Positions 8,959-17,498 are shown, numbered from the stretch's first letter. The stretch is DNA of 64,000 bases from an uncultured Sulfolobales archaeon (GCA_937949785.1 CALEDH010000007.1:1-64000), one strand, 5' to 3'. A program made the numbers and translations. The notes: generated by a model not told the origin, from the letters alone.

Positions 8959-10220
8959 TTAAACTTAGTGTTAAGGGGTTAGGTCTAACCACTTCAACAC
9001 TGCTAATAACTACGCTATCCGTAGTCCTAGCAGACTACATATTAATGATTACCGCATCAGTACTAACCACACTACTAATAGCGGACCTACTACACTACTT
9101 AATTAGACGTAGGGAGCTATGCTCATGCAGCCCTGACGTAGCTGAGGTTTTACAGATCCGCAGACCTAAGGACTTAAGCTTAGATATTAATTGCTGGGGC
9201 GTTAGAAACGTTTCTAAGCTACCTAAGTGGTTGAAAGTAGTTAAGACTTCAACCAAGCCTGAAGGACTGAATGTGGAGGTGAGGACTGACTTCAAATACT
9301 CAGGTAAGTACGAACTGAGTTGTGTTGAGGTCGTTAGGTCTAGTAGGTTAGGTTTTTTCTCAGAGGTTGTAGTGGTTAGGTCTAACATATCGTTTAAGGT
9401 CATACCTAAAACTCTCTACTGGGTGGTCATAGCATTAGGTATACTAGGTATTGGGACTAAGATCGGGTTATCTAAACACGACGTATCTGATGTTGTAGAT
9501 AAGTTAAGCCATCTTAGGAGTGAGGGAGGTATTTACTACCTAACTAGGGAGTACGTACCTGGAGACTCTATGAGGAGGGTTGACTGGAAGGCTACGGCTA
9601 GGGTAGGTGAGCTATGCGTTAAGGAGTTCAAAGAACCTCTCGGAGGTTCAGCCCTACTATGCTTAGACCTAAGATGTGTGGGTAGGTATACATGTGATGC
9701 GGTTGCCTCAGCAGCACTATCAACTATTATAGCATCGCAGAGCGGTGGTTTAGGAGGGCTATACGACATAGCTAACAATAAGTTAATACCCACCGCTAAC
9801 TACGAAGGTATGCTCACATACACCTTAAGTAAGGTCCTCGAACCACCGGTAGTTGATGAGTTAGACCTCTACGAATACATCACACCTCAGACGCTAAGCG
9901 AGTTAAGAACCGCTCTAAGTAAGTTAGACGTAGTTATCGGTAAGCCTACAGATCCAGGTAGGGCCGTAGTTAACTGGGACGAAGCAATAATTATATCAGC
10001 GCTAATCCACGAGCTGGGTAAGGTGTTAGATGTTGTTGAGGTTATTAGGGGTAGGGGCGGTAATGCAGTCCTAATCACACCTCTAAAACCCTGGATAGAT
10101 ACTGAGGACCTAGAACTCGCCTACAGACTATACGTAAGCTATAGTAAGTCGTTAGAGAAGCTTAGGTCTTTAGGGGCTAAGATAGTTGTGTGGGATAGTG
10201 ATGTCATTGAGTTCGGCTAA
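8955..10220 (+). CDS. DUF58 protein, MoxR partner
   Basis: A 421-residue protein with two N-terminal membrane helices (about residues 10-50), a beta-rich middle and the diagnostic DUF58 motif REYVPGDSMRRVDWKATAR near residues 195-215. DUF58 proteins often carry a von Willebrand factor A-like fold and are the usual partners of MoxR ATPases; the C-terminal third (LLCLDLRC, an Asp-rich strand) fits that fold. The start is TTG at 8955, overlapping the upstream TGA. The following gene starts about 20 bases before this stop. Confidence 0.9.
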   Translation: MIKLSVKGLGLTTSTLLITTLSVVLADYILMITASVLTTLLIADLLHYLIRRRELCSCSPDVAEVLQIRRPKDLSLDINCWGVRNVSKLPKWLKVVKTSTKPEGLNVEVRTDFKYSGKYELSCVEVVRSSRLGFFSEVVVVRSNISFKVIPKTLYWVVIALGILGIGTKIGLSKHDVSDVVDKLSHLRSEGGIYYLTREYVPGDSMRRVDWKATARVGELCVKEFKEPLGGSALLCLDLRCVGRYTCDAVASAALSTIIASQSGGLGGLYDIANNKLIPTANYEGMLTYTLSKVLEPPVVDELDLYEYITPQTLSELRTALSKLDVVIGKPTDPGRAVVNWDEAIIISALIHELGKVLDVVEVIRGRGGNAVLITPLKPWIDTEDLELAYRLYVSYSKSLEKLRSLGAKIVVWDSDVIEFG

Positions 10221-10611
10221 GCTATCAGTCCTCATAACCTTAGCGCTACTCACCATAAACCCTATAATGATATGTGACGGTATTGATGACGTGGTCGGCG
10301 GTTTGATATCTGAGTTAAACTACCTCAGAGGTAGGGGCTTAGATATATCTAACCTGACAGCGAGGCTTAGCGAAGCTGTTAAGGCCTACTACAGCGGTGA
10401 TGTAAACCTAACCCTTAAGTTAGTTGGCGATGTTAGGTCTGAGGTTAGTATGCTTAAAGACGTTGCTGAGGTTACTTACCTCAGACTCACCATCGCTAAA
10501 TACGTTACTATAGCCTCACTCCTCTCAACCCCGATAATAACCTACTTCCTACTCCCGACGGTATATGCGTACATATGGTACTACCTTAGGAGGAGGTGGG
10601 TTGTGAGGTGA
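10201..10611 (+). CDS. Small membrane-anchored helical protein
   Basis: About 136 residues. The open frame reaches a TTG at 10186, but ATG at 10201 (with GTG at 10198 as an alternative) gives a compact signal peptide, MSLSSAKLSVLITLALL, and is preferred. The external part is charged and helical (two pairs of helices around KAYYSGDVNLTLKLVGDV), followed by a C-terminal membrane helix (IASLLSTPIITYFLLP) and a basic tail RRRW. No family is recognised. It overlaps DUF58 upstream, and its GTGA end overlaps the next start. Confidence 0.68.
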   Translation: MSLSSAKLSVLITLALLTINPIMICDGIDDVVGGLISELNYLRGRGLDISNLTARLSEAVKAYYSGDVNLTLKLVGDVRSEVSMLKDVAEVTYLRLTIAKYVTIASLLSTPIITYFLLPTVYAYIWYYLRRRWVVR

Positions 10612-11099
10612 TATTAGATGATGAGGTCCTAGCCGTAATCACCGCCGTAGCCACCATCGCTTCTGTATTAGGTGTTGCCCAGCTGATCAGGCCTGAGGTA
10701 TCTGAGAGTTTCACAGCTGTAGGCCTGCTCAGCGAGGACTGCAGGGTAGGTGGGTACCCAAATAAGGTCTTAGTAAATACATCTATTAAGCTATGCATAT
10801 ATGTCTACAACCATGTGGGTGAGGCTATCTACTACTCGATTAAGTATAAGTTAGGGACTGACACCACACTACCTACTAACACTACGCCATCACCAGCTGC
10901 AGTATTAGCTGAGTGGGGAGGTGTTTTAAATCATGGAGTAGGGGAGACTACGTTGGTAGGCGTCCCAATCCCGGAGGTAGGACTTAACAACGCTGTACTG
11001 ATATTCGAGCTATGGCTCTACGACGTAGGCAGTAATTCGTGGGTATACTCAGGTAGGTGGACACACCTACATGTAGAGCTAATTAGACCGGTGGGTTAG
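10608..11099 (+). CDS. DUF1616 extracellular-domain half, as a separate gene
   Basis: About 163 residues: one N-terminal membrane helix (VLAVITAVATIASVLGVAQL) and an external beta-rich domain. The wording of that domain (FTAVGLL, VGGYPNKV, VYNHVGEAIYY, LIFELWLYD) matches the part that normally follows the membrane helices in DUF1616 proteins. Here it is encoded separately and upstream of the membrane half. The frame opens at GTG 10596, but GTG at 10608 is preferred because a strong AGGAGGTG ribosome-binding site sits at 10591-10598 and the codon overlaps the upstream TGA. Function unknown. Confidence 0.68.
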   Translation: MILDDEVLAVITAVATIASVLGVAQLIRPEVSESFTAVGLLSEDCRVGGYPNKVLVNTSIKLCIYVYNHVGEAIYYSIKYKLGTDTTLPTNTTPSPAAVLAEWGGVLNHGVGETTLVGVPIPEVGLNNAVLIFELWLYDVGSNSWVYSGRWTHLHVELIRPVG

Positions 11100-11100
11100 G

Positions 11101-11643
11101 TTGGGTAAGACCCTTGAGGAATTAGTACTTAGTAGGACTTCTAAGGGTATGCCGCTACGTAAAGTTGTTAATGAAGTGTATAGGGAGTACGTATCTGGTA
11201 AGTTAGACCTTACAGACCTAAGCCCACCTAAAACCATACTTAACTACTTGATTAGGTTAGACTACAGCCTATGGTTCTGGACCATTATAACGTTAACAAC
11301 GCTAACTAACATCTTAACATATATTACTAATTACATACCACAGCTAATACCGCTTAGATGGGTTTTAGGGACTCTTTACGTCCTATTCATGCCTGGCTAC
11401 GTATTAGTTGAAGCACTATACCCTACGAGAGGTGGGTTAAGCCCCCTGGAAAGAGTAGCACTAGCTGTAGGACTCTCACTAGCTATCACACCACTACTAG
11501 GACTCATACTAAACTACACGCCGTGGGGTATAAGGCTAACACCGATACTCATAACCATATCAACATATGTCATAGTCATATCACTACTAGCAGCGTTCAG
11601 AAAGTTAAGGAAGACTACACTACCGCCAAACATAGGAGAATAG
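11101..11643 (+). CDS. DUF1616 membrane-domain half, last gene of the MoxR operon
   Basis: A 180-residue protein with a charged N-terminal helix and four membrane helices. The signature PGYVLVEALYP, then LSPLERVALAVGLSLAI, identifies the N-terminal portion of DUF1616. The usual C-terminal extracellular domain is absent and is found in the gene immediately before. The start is TTG at 11101, one base after the preceding stop. DUF1616 proteins are archaeal membrane proteins often found near S-layer or glycosylation genes, which supports an envelope role. It converges on the glycosyltransferase gene at 11682. Confidence 0.78.
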   Translation: MGKTLEELVLSRTSKGMPLRKVVNEVYREYVSGKLDLTDLSPPKTILNYLIRLDYSLWFWTIITLTTLTNILTYITNYIPQLIPLRWVLGTLYVLFMPGYVLVEALYPTRGGLSPLERVALAVGLSLAITPLLGLILNYTPWGIRLTPILITISTYVIVISLLAAFRKLRKTTLPPNIGE

Positions 11644-11681
11644 TTGAATCAACTAAGATGTGAGGAAATATGGTTGATGTG

Positions 11682-12926
11682 TTAACTCATTAAGTTCTTA
11701 ACCCTTGTGAGGAGCTCTCCTAACATCTTAGACATAAGGTAGTTCTCAGCTCTCCCACGTGCCTTCCTAGCCATGAAGTCTCTCCTATCTACATTTCTAA
11801 TTAAATCTTCAATAGCCTTAGCAGCTCCGTCTATGTCGTCAGGCCCCCGTACATGAATTCCTTCAACACCGTCGGTGATTAACCATTTCTGACCATATGT
11901 TGCACTAGTTATTACTGGGACCCCGCCGTACATGAATTCTATCTGAGTTAGCCCTAATGCCTCCATCTTAGACATTATAATGTTTAGGTATGAGGCCTTA
12001 ATGAGGGAGGCCTTAGTCTCCTCATCTAATTCACCGGTCACGATGACGTTATCTAAGCCCTTCACCTCCCTAATAACTTCATCCCACTGATCTCCAGGCT
12101 TACCAGCAATTACGAAGACAACGTCTTTTAACTTCCTTAACTTCCTAGCAACTCTAACCACTGCTAAGGGGTTCTTCCTCTCCTCCACGGTACCTAAGTA
12201 GGAAACCATTATCTTATCACCACCTACCCTGTACTTACTTTTAAATAAATCCGGTTTTGACGTATCTATAAGTGATGCTAAGTCATCATCTAAACCCCCT
12301 GGGAATACGTATATTTGCTCAGGCCTAGCCCCATGAATTACCATCTCCTCAGCCTCTACGTTAGTCACGCATAAGACCATATCAGCTGCTTTGAAAATAG
12401 GTTGGAAAGCCGTTGTATTCCACGCCATACGGAAAGCTCTCTCTATGGGGTCATACCTACTCGGGTCTGGTGGTTGGTAGTGTGACATATGACCGTAAAC
12501 AGTCTTTGTTACTGCCTCACCTAAACTCCTCATAAGCCTCTTCCACATAATCCACTTAGCAGCTTCTTCGGGACCGTTCCAAAGGGTTGAATGCGTTATT
12601 AGGAAGTCAATACCTATTGATTCATCAATACTCTTCAAGACGTTGATGAAGTCTCTGAACATTATCCTCCTAGGGGGCCAGAAAGTCTTACTGCTATCAA
12701 CTCTAATTACCGGTAAGCCTACCTTAGGGTCGTTATCAAACTTTACATAACCTTCAATACTCTTCATAACCTCGCTTAACGGTACTACAGCCTCCCCATC
12801 ATGATATATACTACTTATCAACCATGACTGAACCCCCAGCCTCCTAGCCCACTTAACCATTCTCTGAGCTACTAATTCCTGGCCCTTACTATTCGACGTC
12901 TGGTATATTGCTGTGAAGAACTTCAT
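11682..12926 (-). CDS. GT4 glycosyltransferase of a trehalose-type operon
   Basis: A 414-residue GT-B glycosyltransferase. The E-x7-E motif is visible as EALGLTQIE in the C-terminal half, preceded by VSYLGTVEERKNP, a typical donor-side strand-loop. In Thermoproteus tenax a glycosyltransferase encoded in an operon with a mechanosensitive channel and a trehalose-6-phosphate synthase/phosphatase activates the synthase; the same neighbourhood here suggests the equivalent gene, though no synthase domain is present. It could instead synthesise another compatible solute. It starts 12 bases after the MscS-like gene. Confidence 0.82.
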   Translation of the reverse strand: MKFFTAIYQTSNSKGQELVAQRMVKWARRLGVQSWLISSIYHDGEAVVPLSEVMKSIEGYVKFDNDPKVGLPVIRVDSSKTFWPPRRIMFRDFINVLKSIDESIGIDFLITHSTLWNGPEEAAKWIMWKRLMRSLGEAVTKTVYGHMSHYQPPDPSRYDPIERAFRMAWNTTAFQPIFKAADMVLCVTNVEAEEMVIHGARPEQIYVFPGGLDDDLASLIDTSKPDLFKSKYRVGGDKIMVSYLGTVEERKNPLAVVRVARKLRKLKDVVFVIAGKPGDQWDEVIREVKGLDNVIVTGELDEETKASLIKASYLNIIMSKMEALGLTQIEFMYGGVPVITSATYGQKWLITDGVEGIHVRGPDDIDGAAKAIEDLIRNVDRRDFMARKARGRAENYLMSKMLGELLTRVKNLMS

Positions 12927-12938
12927 CCCTATACTCTA

Positions 12939-13562
12939 TTACCTCCTAATAACCTGTTGTAGTATTTGAGCCAGTATTATGAGAACCATAGCTATTGTAA
13001 GACCCCAGATAACAGGCATTAAAAGCATGTTCAAAGAATATATGCTTAAACCCCCCTGCTCTAATGCAAATACGATCACAGCTAAGTAGATCATGATCCT
13101 TAAATACTCAGCAACAGGTATTAACAACCTAGTCTCACTCCTTAACTCACTACTCTTATAGATATAGCCGACGAAGGTGTCTGTGAGTATGAAACCTGCA
13201 ATTATTATTAGAAAAGCTTTGATGAAGCCCGTAATGTAGACGTAGATTATGATGTAGAAAGCTTCGGAAAGCCATCCAATACCTAAGCTAGCTGCTACCA
13301 GGCCTAAAGCCAGTAACGTGAAAGTTAAGTATATAGTCCATGAGGAAATCAGCCCGAAGAACTCGCTGACAGAGTAGCCGCCCCTCAATATAGCCTTACC
13401 AACAGCGAATCTCTTAAACCATTCATCAAAGCCAACCTTACTTAGCACGTAGATCACGAACCTCTTAGTGAGGATACCTACTATGTAACCTACAACGATG
13501 ATTAGGACTGAATACCCTAAAGTTATCAGTAGGTCAACGTATTCTAACGCCTCATATAACAT
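12939..13562 (-). CDS. MscS-type mechanosensitive channel-like membrane protein
   Basis: A 207-residue protein with four to five membrane helices. The first pair (IVVGYIVGILTKRFVIYVLSKVGFDEWFKR) shows the conserved helix-plus-amphipathic linker of the MscS-related TM-helix family; the beta-domain and cytosolic cage of full MscS are missing. A homologous gene lies in the T. tenax trehalose operon, where initial evidence for channel activity was reported. A role in releasing solute on osmotic downshift is therefore inferred. It overlaps the phosphatase gene by 11 bases and precedes the glycosyltransferase. Confidence 0.75.
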   Translation of the reverse strand: MLYEALEYVDLLITLGYSVLIIVVGYIVGILTKRFVIYVLSKVGFDEWFKRFAVGKAILRGGYSVSEFFGLISSWTIYLTFTLLALGLVAASLGIGWLSEAFYIIIYVYITGFIKAFLIIIAGFILTDTFVGYIYKSSELRSETRLLIPVAEYLRIMIYLAVIVFALEQGGLSIYSLNMLLMPVIWGLTIAMVLIILAQILQQVIRR

Positions 13563-14259
13563 GGCTAGCTAACCACCTATGCAATTCTTCATAAGGAACC
13601 TCGTAATCTACTTCCACGCTTAAGCCGTAGTTATGTTGATGTCGTACAAGGACTGAGGTATCGGAGACCTTAAATGCTGGTATGTCGTTCTCACCATCAC
13701 CTACATACACAACCCTATCTAAACCTAATAACGTCCTTAAAGTCTTGACAGCCTCCCCCTTACCCTTCTCAGATATGTAGATGTCTACGAAGGGGTTTAA
13801 CCTGTACTCCAATACCTTAAGCCCCCTACCCCTCGCCACCTGTAACAACCCCTCCAAACCTTCGGGGGCCTCCCCATACGTACTCCAATCAATGCTTAAG
13901 CCTAGAAGTAGGTTTGTCAACGACTTCTTCTCCTCAACATACGCTCCCGACAGCTCACCGGCTAAATTCCTAACATCGGTTATGGCGTCTATTAGGTGTT
14001 TCTTAGTTAGTGCTGTATCGCATAGTAGGTAGTCCTTAGCTAGTATTTCTAAGCCGTTAACACATATATAACTGTGGAATATGGGGGCCTTACTTAACAG
14101 GAAGTGGCAGTCCTTACTACTTGCTACGACTAATACGTACTTACCTGATAGTTCCGTAAGGACCTTAACTAACTCACTACGTATTCCCGCTTCCTCCCTA
14201 CTAATTTTAAGGGGGCTTAAGGTGCCGTCGAAGTCGAAGAAAATCCCTATAACACCCAT
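13552..14259 (-). CDS. Trehalose-6-phosphate phosphatase-like HAD enzyme
   Basis: A 235-residue HAD IIB phosphatase. Motif I is FFDFDGTLSPL (nucleophile Asp9, acid Asp11), VASSKDC is the motif II region, and motif IV is GDGENDIPAF at residues 187-196. The cap segment YVEEKKSLTNLL resembles trehalose-6-phosphate phosphatase. It corresponds to the C-terminal domain of the fused T. tenax synthase/phosphatase; the GT20 synthase half is missing here. It is the first gene of a phosphatase-channel-glycosyltransferase operon. Mannosyl-3-phosphoglycerate phosphatase or another sugar phosphatase cannot be excluded. Confidence 0.78.
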   Translation of the reverse strand: MGVIGIFFDFDGTLSPLKISREEAGIRSELVKVLTELSGKYVLVVASSKDCHFLLSKAPIFHSYICVNGLEILAKDYLLCDTALTKKHLIDAITDVRNLAGELSGAYVEEKKSLTNLLLGLSIDWSTYGEAPEGLEGLLQVARGRGLKVLEYRLNPFVDIYISEKGKGEAVKTLRTLLGLDRVVYVGDGENDIPAFKVSDTSVLVRHQHNYGLSVEVDYEVPYEELHRWLASHVI

Positions 14260-14311
14260 AACTAATCACCACACTAACTGGGATTTATTAGAAAATCAAA
14301 CTTTTAAATGT
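14260..14311 (-). promoter_or_regulatory. Promoter candidate for the phosphatase-channel-GT operon
   Basis: The 52-base gap between porB and the HAD gene holds, on the minus strand, tttaaaagttt and ctaataaat; the latter lies about 25 bases before the ATG, the spacing for a leaderless transcript. The trehalose-type genes could thus be transcribed separately from por. Confidence 0.35.
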
Positions 14312-15274
14312 TTAAGAATGCCTTACAGCACATCTATTCAGGAGGTCTTCCCACATAGCATCTACGTATGCTTGAAGTTCTTTAATTATCCGCTGATCAT
14401 CGCTTACCGCATGTCTAAACCTCTCCTGAACCTTAACGAATTCCTCCACAGGCTTCTTCAACGCTGGATTCCTAGCTATTTCTAAACTCCTACTAGTCAA
14501 CCTCCACACCCCACCCCCATACTCCCATAACGGGAAGTAACACGTATCAACAGCTAATCTGCATATCTCTATAGACATGCTTTCATCAAACCTCCACCCA
14601 CGTGGGCAAGGTGATAGTACGTGCAGGAATTTAGGACCGATAGTGCTTAAAGCCCTCCTCACCTTATTAATGAGGTCTACCCAATGCGCTGGTGTGGCGG
14701 TTGCTACGTAGGCTGCTCTATGAGCGACCATTATATCGGCAATCGGCTTCTTATGCTGAGGCTTGCCTGGAATTACGGTGCCGTAAGGTGATGTAGTTGT
14801 TAACGCTCCGTACGGTGTGCCCCCACTCCTCTGAATCCCGGTATTCATGTATGCCTCATTGTCGTAGAGAACGTATAGTATGTTATGACCTCTCTCAACC
14901 ATCCCGCTTAACGATTGGAAGCCTATGTCGTATGTCCCACCATCACCGCCGAAGACAATTACGTTAACCCCCACATCACCTACAACCCCCCTCTTCCTAA
15001 GGGCTTTGAAGGCTGCCTCCACACCAGACGCGGTAGCGGCAGCGTTCTCAAAGGCGTTATGTATCCATGGAACATTCCATGATGTGTAGGGGAATATCGT
15101 TGTCGCTACTTGAAGGCATCCAGTAGCATTAACCACGACTACCGGCTCATCTATAGTTGCTAGTACTAACTTAACTATTATTGGTGCAGCACATCCAGGA
15201 CAGTGCCTATGCCCCGGCAGTAATTTAAGTTTAGACCTCGCTAACTCCTTAATATTTATGCTTGAAGACATCAC
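14312..15274 (-). CDS. porB: Pyruvate:ferredoxin oxidoreductase, beta subunit
   Basis: This 320-residue subunit binds thiamine diphosphate and takes part in oxidative decarboxylation of pyruvate (or a related 2-oxoacid) to acyl-CoA with ferredoxin reduction. The TPP motif starts GDGGTYDIG and closes with the metal-binding NEAYMNTG. Four iron-sulfur cysteines characteristic of the subunit are seen, including HRHCPGCAAP near the N-terminus and a later CPRGW. The HKKPIADIMVAH segment is typical of the family. It is the last gene of porGDAB and overlaps porA by four bases. Confidence 0.93.
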   Translation of the reverse strand: MMSSSINIKELARSKLKLLPGHRHCPGCAAPIIVKLVLATIDEPVVVVNATGCLQVATTIFPYTSWNVPWIHNAFENAAATASGVEAAFKALRKRGVVGDVGVNVIVFGGDGGTYDIGFQSLSGMVERGHNILYVLYDNEAYMNTGIQRSGGTPYGALTTTSPYGTVIPGKPQHKKPIADIMVAHRAAYVATATPAHWVDLINKVRRALSTIGPKFLHVLSPCPRGWRFDESMSIEICRLAVDTCYFPLWEYGGGVWRLTSRSLEIARNPALKKPVEEFVKVQERFRHAVSDDQRIIKELQAYVDAMWEDLLNRCAVRHS

Positions 15275-16503
15275 CGCCTCACCCCGACGTACTCCACATA
15301 CGAAGCTGGCTTAACACCCCTCCCAAATTCAAGTAACTTCTCACATATCCGTTTAACAGTCAACGGCTCTAAGTCCCTCCCACCAATGCCGTAGATGAAG
15401 TTAACGACCGTAGGCCTACTATCTAAGTCGTAGAGAGCGCTTCTTAACTCGTTAAATAGGGGGGCTCCGTAAGCACCTGGCGATGTCGCCCTATCCATAA
15501 CACCGATAACCTTCACACCGCTTAACACCTTAACCACCTCCTCATATGGGAACGGTCTGAAGGTCCTTAGCCTGAGAACCCCGACCCTCAACCCACTCTC
15601 CAATAACTTCTTCACAACATATTTAACCGTGCCTGCAGCTGACCCCATAATAACTAATACTATGTCAGCTCCATCCACACCGTAAGGATCTATTAACCCA
15701 TCACCGTACCCCCTCCAACTCACTTTAAGGTAATCATTGTGGACTTCCTTTATTACTGACTTAACCTTATCTATAGCATCTACTAACATCATTTTGAACT
15801 CGTAGTAGTAGTCTGAAAGCGCTATTATCCCTAACGAGATTGGTGTGACCCCATCTAATACTGCAGGGACTTCCCTACCTAGGTATTCCACCCTAACGTT
15901 AGCAGGTTTTCTAAACCCTACGAAGTCGCTGACCACTTGGTCTGGTAGGATGTTTACGTTCTCTAACGTATGGCTTATGTGGAACCCGTCTAGATTCACC
16001 ATGACTGGGAGCTGTATATCACTATGTTCAGCTATTTTAAAGGCCTGTATTACCGTGTCGTAGGCTTCCTGAGAATTCTCCACGTAGAACTGAATCCATC
16101 CTGAGTCCCTAGCACCTATTGAATCGCTATGGTCGCAGTGTATGTTTATAGGGGCTGAAAGAGCTCTATTAACAACTGCCATAACCACAGGTAGTCTAAG
16201 CCCTGAAGTCACGTAGAGTAATTCCCACATCAACGCTAGGCCCTGTGAAGATGTGGCTGTGAAGGTCCTTGCACCGGCTGCAGCCGCACCCATACACGTG
16301 CTAAGAGCTGAATGCTCAGACTCAACGTTTACGTACTCCGCATGTATCTCACCATTAGCTACGAACTCTGAAAGCCTCTCAACGATGATTGTTTGAGGGG
16401 TTATAGGGTAGGCTGAGATAACATCTACATTACTCTGCTTTACAGCATATGCTACTGCTTCAGCCCCGTTCAACGCCTTAACACTACCTAATAATGCCCT
16501 CAT
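15271..16503 (-). CDS. porA: Pyruvate:ferredoxin oxidoreductase, alpha subunit
   Basis: A 410-residue alpha subunit. The N-terminus has the family pattern NGAEAVAYAVKQ, then ISAYPITPQT, and ESEHSAL, which form the 2-oxoacid and TPP-proximal site; ATSSQGLALM and the C-terminal GVMDRATSPGAYGAPL follow in the expected order. It works with porB to make the catalytic heterodimer. It lies three bases after porD, and its stop overlaps the porB start. Confidence 0.93.
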   Translation of the reverse strand: MRALLGSVKALNGAEAVAYAVKQSNVDVISAYPITPQTIIVERLSEFVANGEIHAEYVNVESEHSALSTCMGAAAAGARTFTATSSQGLALMWELLYVTSGLRLPVVMAVVNRALSAPINIHCDHSDSIGARDSGWIQFYVENSQEAYDTVIQAFKIAEHSDIQLPVMVNLDGFHISHTLENVNILPDQVVSDFVGFRKPANVRVEYLGREVPAVLDGVTPISLGIIALSDYYYEFKMMLVDAIDKVKSVIKEVHNDYLKVSWRGYGDGLIDPYGVDGADIVLVIMGSAAGTVKYVVKKLLESGLRVGVLRLRTFRPFPYEEVVKVLSGVKVIGVMDRATSPGAYGAPLFNELRSALYDLDSRPTVVNFIYGIGGRDLEPLTVKRICEKLLEFGRGVKPASYVEYVGVRR

Positions 16504-16506
16504 AAC

Positions 16507-16779
16507 CTACCCCTCAGGAACCATCTCTACAGCTTTAACTGGGCACTCCCTATAGCATATACCGCAGCCCTTACAGAAGTCGTAGTCCACCCTCACGCAC
16601 TCACCATCCCATACAATACTTGATTCCGGACAGTACACCCAGCATATGAGGCACCTAACACACCTACTCGAATTTATTACAGGCCTCCGACCCCTCCACG
16701 AACCTGTCTTAACCTCCGTTGACTGCCTTACTGTAGTCGGTACGAGCGGTAATTCCTTAATATAATCACTCTCCGACAT
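16507..16779 (-). CDS. porD: Pyruvate:ferredoxin oxidoreductase, delta subunit (ferredoxin)
   Basis: A 90-residue polyferredoxin subunit with two [4Fe-4S] cluster motifs, CVRCLICWVYCPE and CKGCGICYRECPV, that carry electrons from the catalytic subunits to external ferredoxin. The N-terminal TGSWRGRRPVI stretch is typical of PorD. The ATG start overlaps the end of porG by 14 bases, so the two genes are translationally coupled. Confidence 0.93.
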   Translation of the reverse strand: MSESDYIKELPLVPTTVRQSTEVKTGSWRGRRPVINSSRCVRCLICWVYCPESSIVWDGECVRVDYDFCKGCGICYRECPVKAVEMVPEG

Positions 16780-17332
16780 GGGTTACACATCCGTAAGACG
16801 TTTTCAGGAGCTCTACGTTTTTCTTAGCGATTAAACCCTTAAACCTCTCCATAACGACCTCCTCAACAACGTCAAGCCTAACCACAGGTAGGACTCTAAG
16901 TAGGGCACCTAGTAATGAGGTATTAGTTATAGGTCTCCCTAAGATCTTTAAGGCTAGATCAGTTGCCGGTACAACAAATACTTTATACTGAGTTAGGTCA
17001 ACCCCCACTAAATTCGATAACTCCCTAATACTAACACCTATAACGTAGTTTAGGAGTAGGACACCGCCACGTTTTAAACCATATACGAAGTTCTCAGAGC
17101 CTACTAACGAACTATCTAAAACCACTACTACGTCTGGCTCGTAAATACCTGAACGGATTAAGATCTCCTCATCTGAAATTCTAGTGAACGCAGTTAGCGG
17201 TGCCCCAGTCCTCTCAGGTCCGAATGTAGGGAAGGACTGAGCGTACTTACCCTCCCTAATCGCGGCCTCAGCAAGGATGTTACCAACACTCCAAACCCCC
17301 TGACCCCCCCTACCATGCCACCTAATCTCAAT
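16766..17332 (-). CDS. porG: Pyruvate:ferredoxin oxidoreductase, gamma subunit, with apparent ATT start
   Basis: Translating the minus strand upstream of the first ordinary start (GTG 17123-17125) recovers the whole conserved N-terminus: IEIRWHGRGGQGVW, then SFPTFGPERTGAPLTAF and IYEPDVVVVLD. With it the protein has about 188 residues, normal for PorG; without it 69 conserved residues are lost. The frame is closed by TAG at 17333-17335, and the codon right after it is ATT, where relatives have ATG or GTG. No in-frame ATG, GTG or TTG exists before 17125. A TATA box lies about 24 bases upstream of the ATT, so a leaderless mRNA would begin at this point. First gene of porGDAB. Confidence 0.85.
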   Translation of the reverse strand: MEIRWHGRGGQGVWSVGNILAEAAIREGKYAQSFPTFGPERTGAPLTAFTRISDEEILIRSGIYEPDVVVVLDSSLVGSENFVYGLKRGGVLLLNYVIGVSIRELSNLVGVDLTQYKVFVVPATDLALKILGRPITNTSLLGALLRVLPVVRLDVVEEVVMERFKGLIAKKNVELLKTSYGCVTHVGE

Positions 17333-17344
17333 CTATAATAACCA

Positions 17345-17362
17345 CCGATAATTAATTAATTC
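17345..17362 (-). promoter_or_regulatory. TATA box of the por operon
   Basis: On the minus strand the block ttaattaattat (forward 17349-17360) is centred about 24 bases before the ATT at 17330-17332, the spacing of a leaderless archaeal promoter. This placement supports transcription starting at the PorG N-terminus rather than further down. Confidence 0.5.
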
Positions 17363-17498
17363 TCAAATTAATATTCCTTCATTAACTGTAATATTTTGAA
17401 ATTATGAGTAATCTAAGCTCTACATTCTAAAGATTAAGCTCTTCACAGAATTTAAGATTAAAAACTATTTGAGTTCTAATGAAGACTTCAACCCTTCC

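Noticed and set aside
16766-17125. Taking the 119-residue frame as complete PorG
   Set aside because: It lacks the conserved N-terminal TPP/CoA-proximal part of the gamma subunit, which is clearly encoded further upstream.
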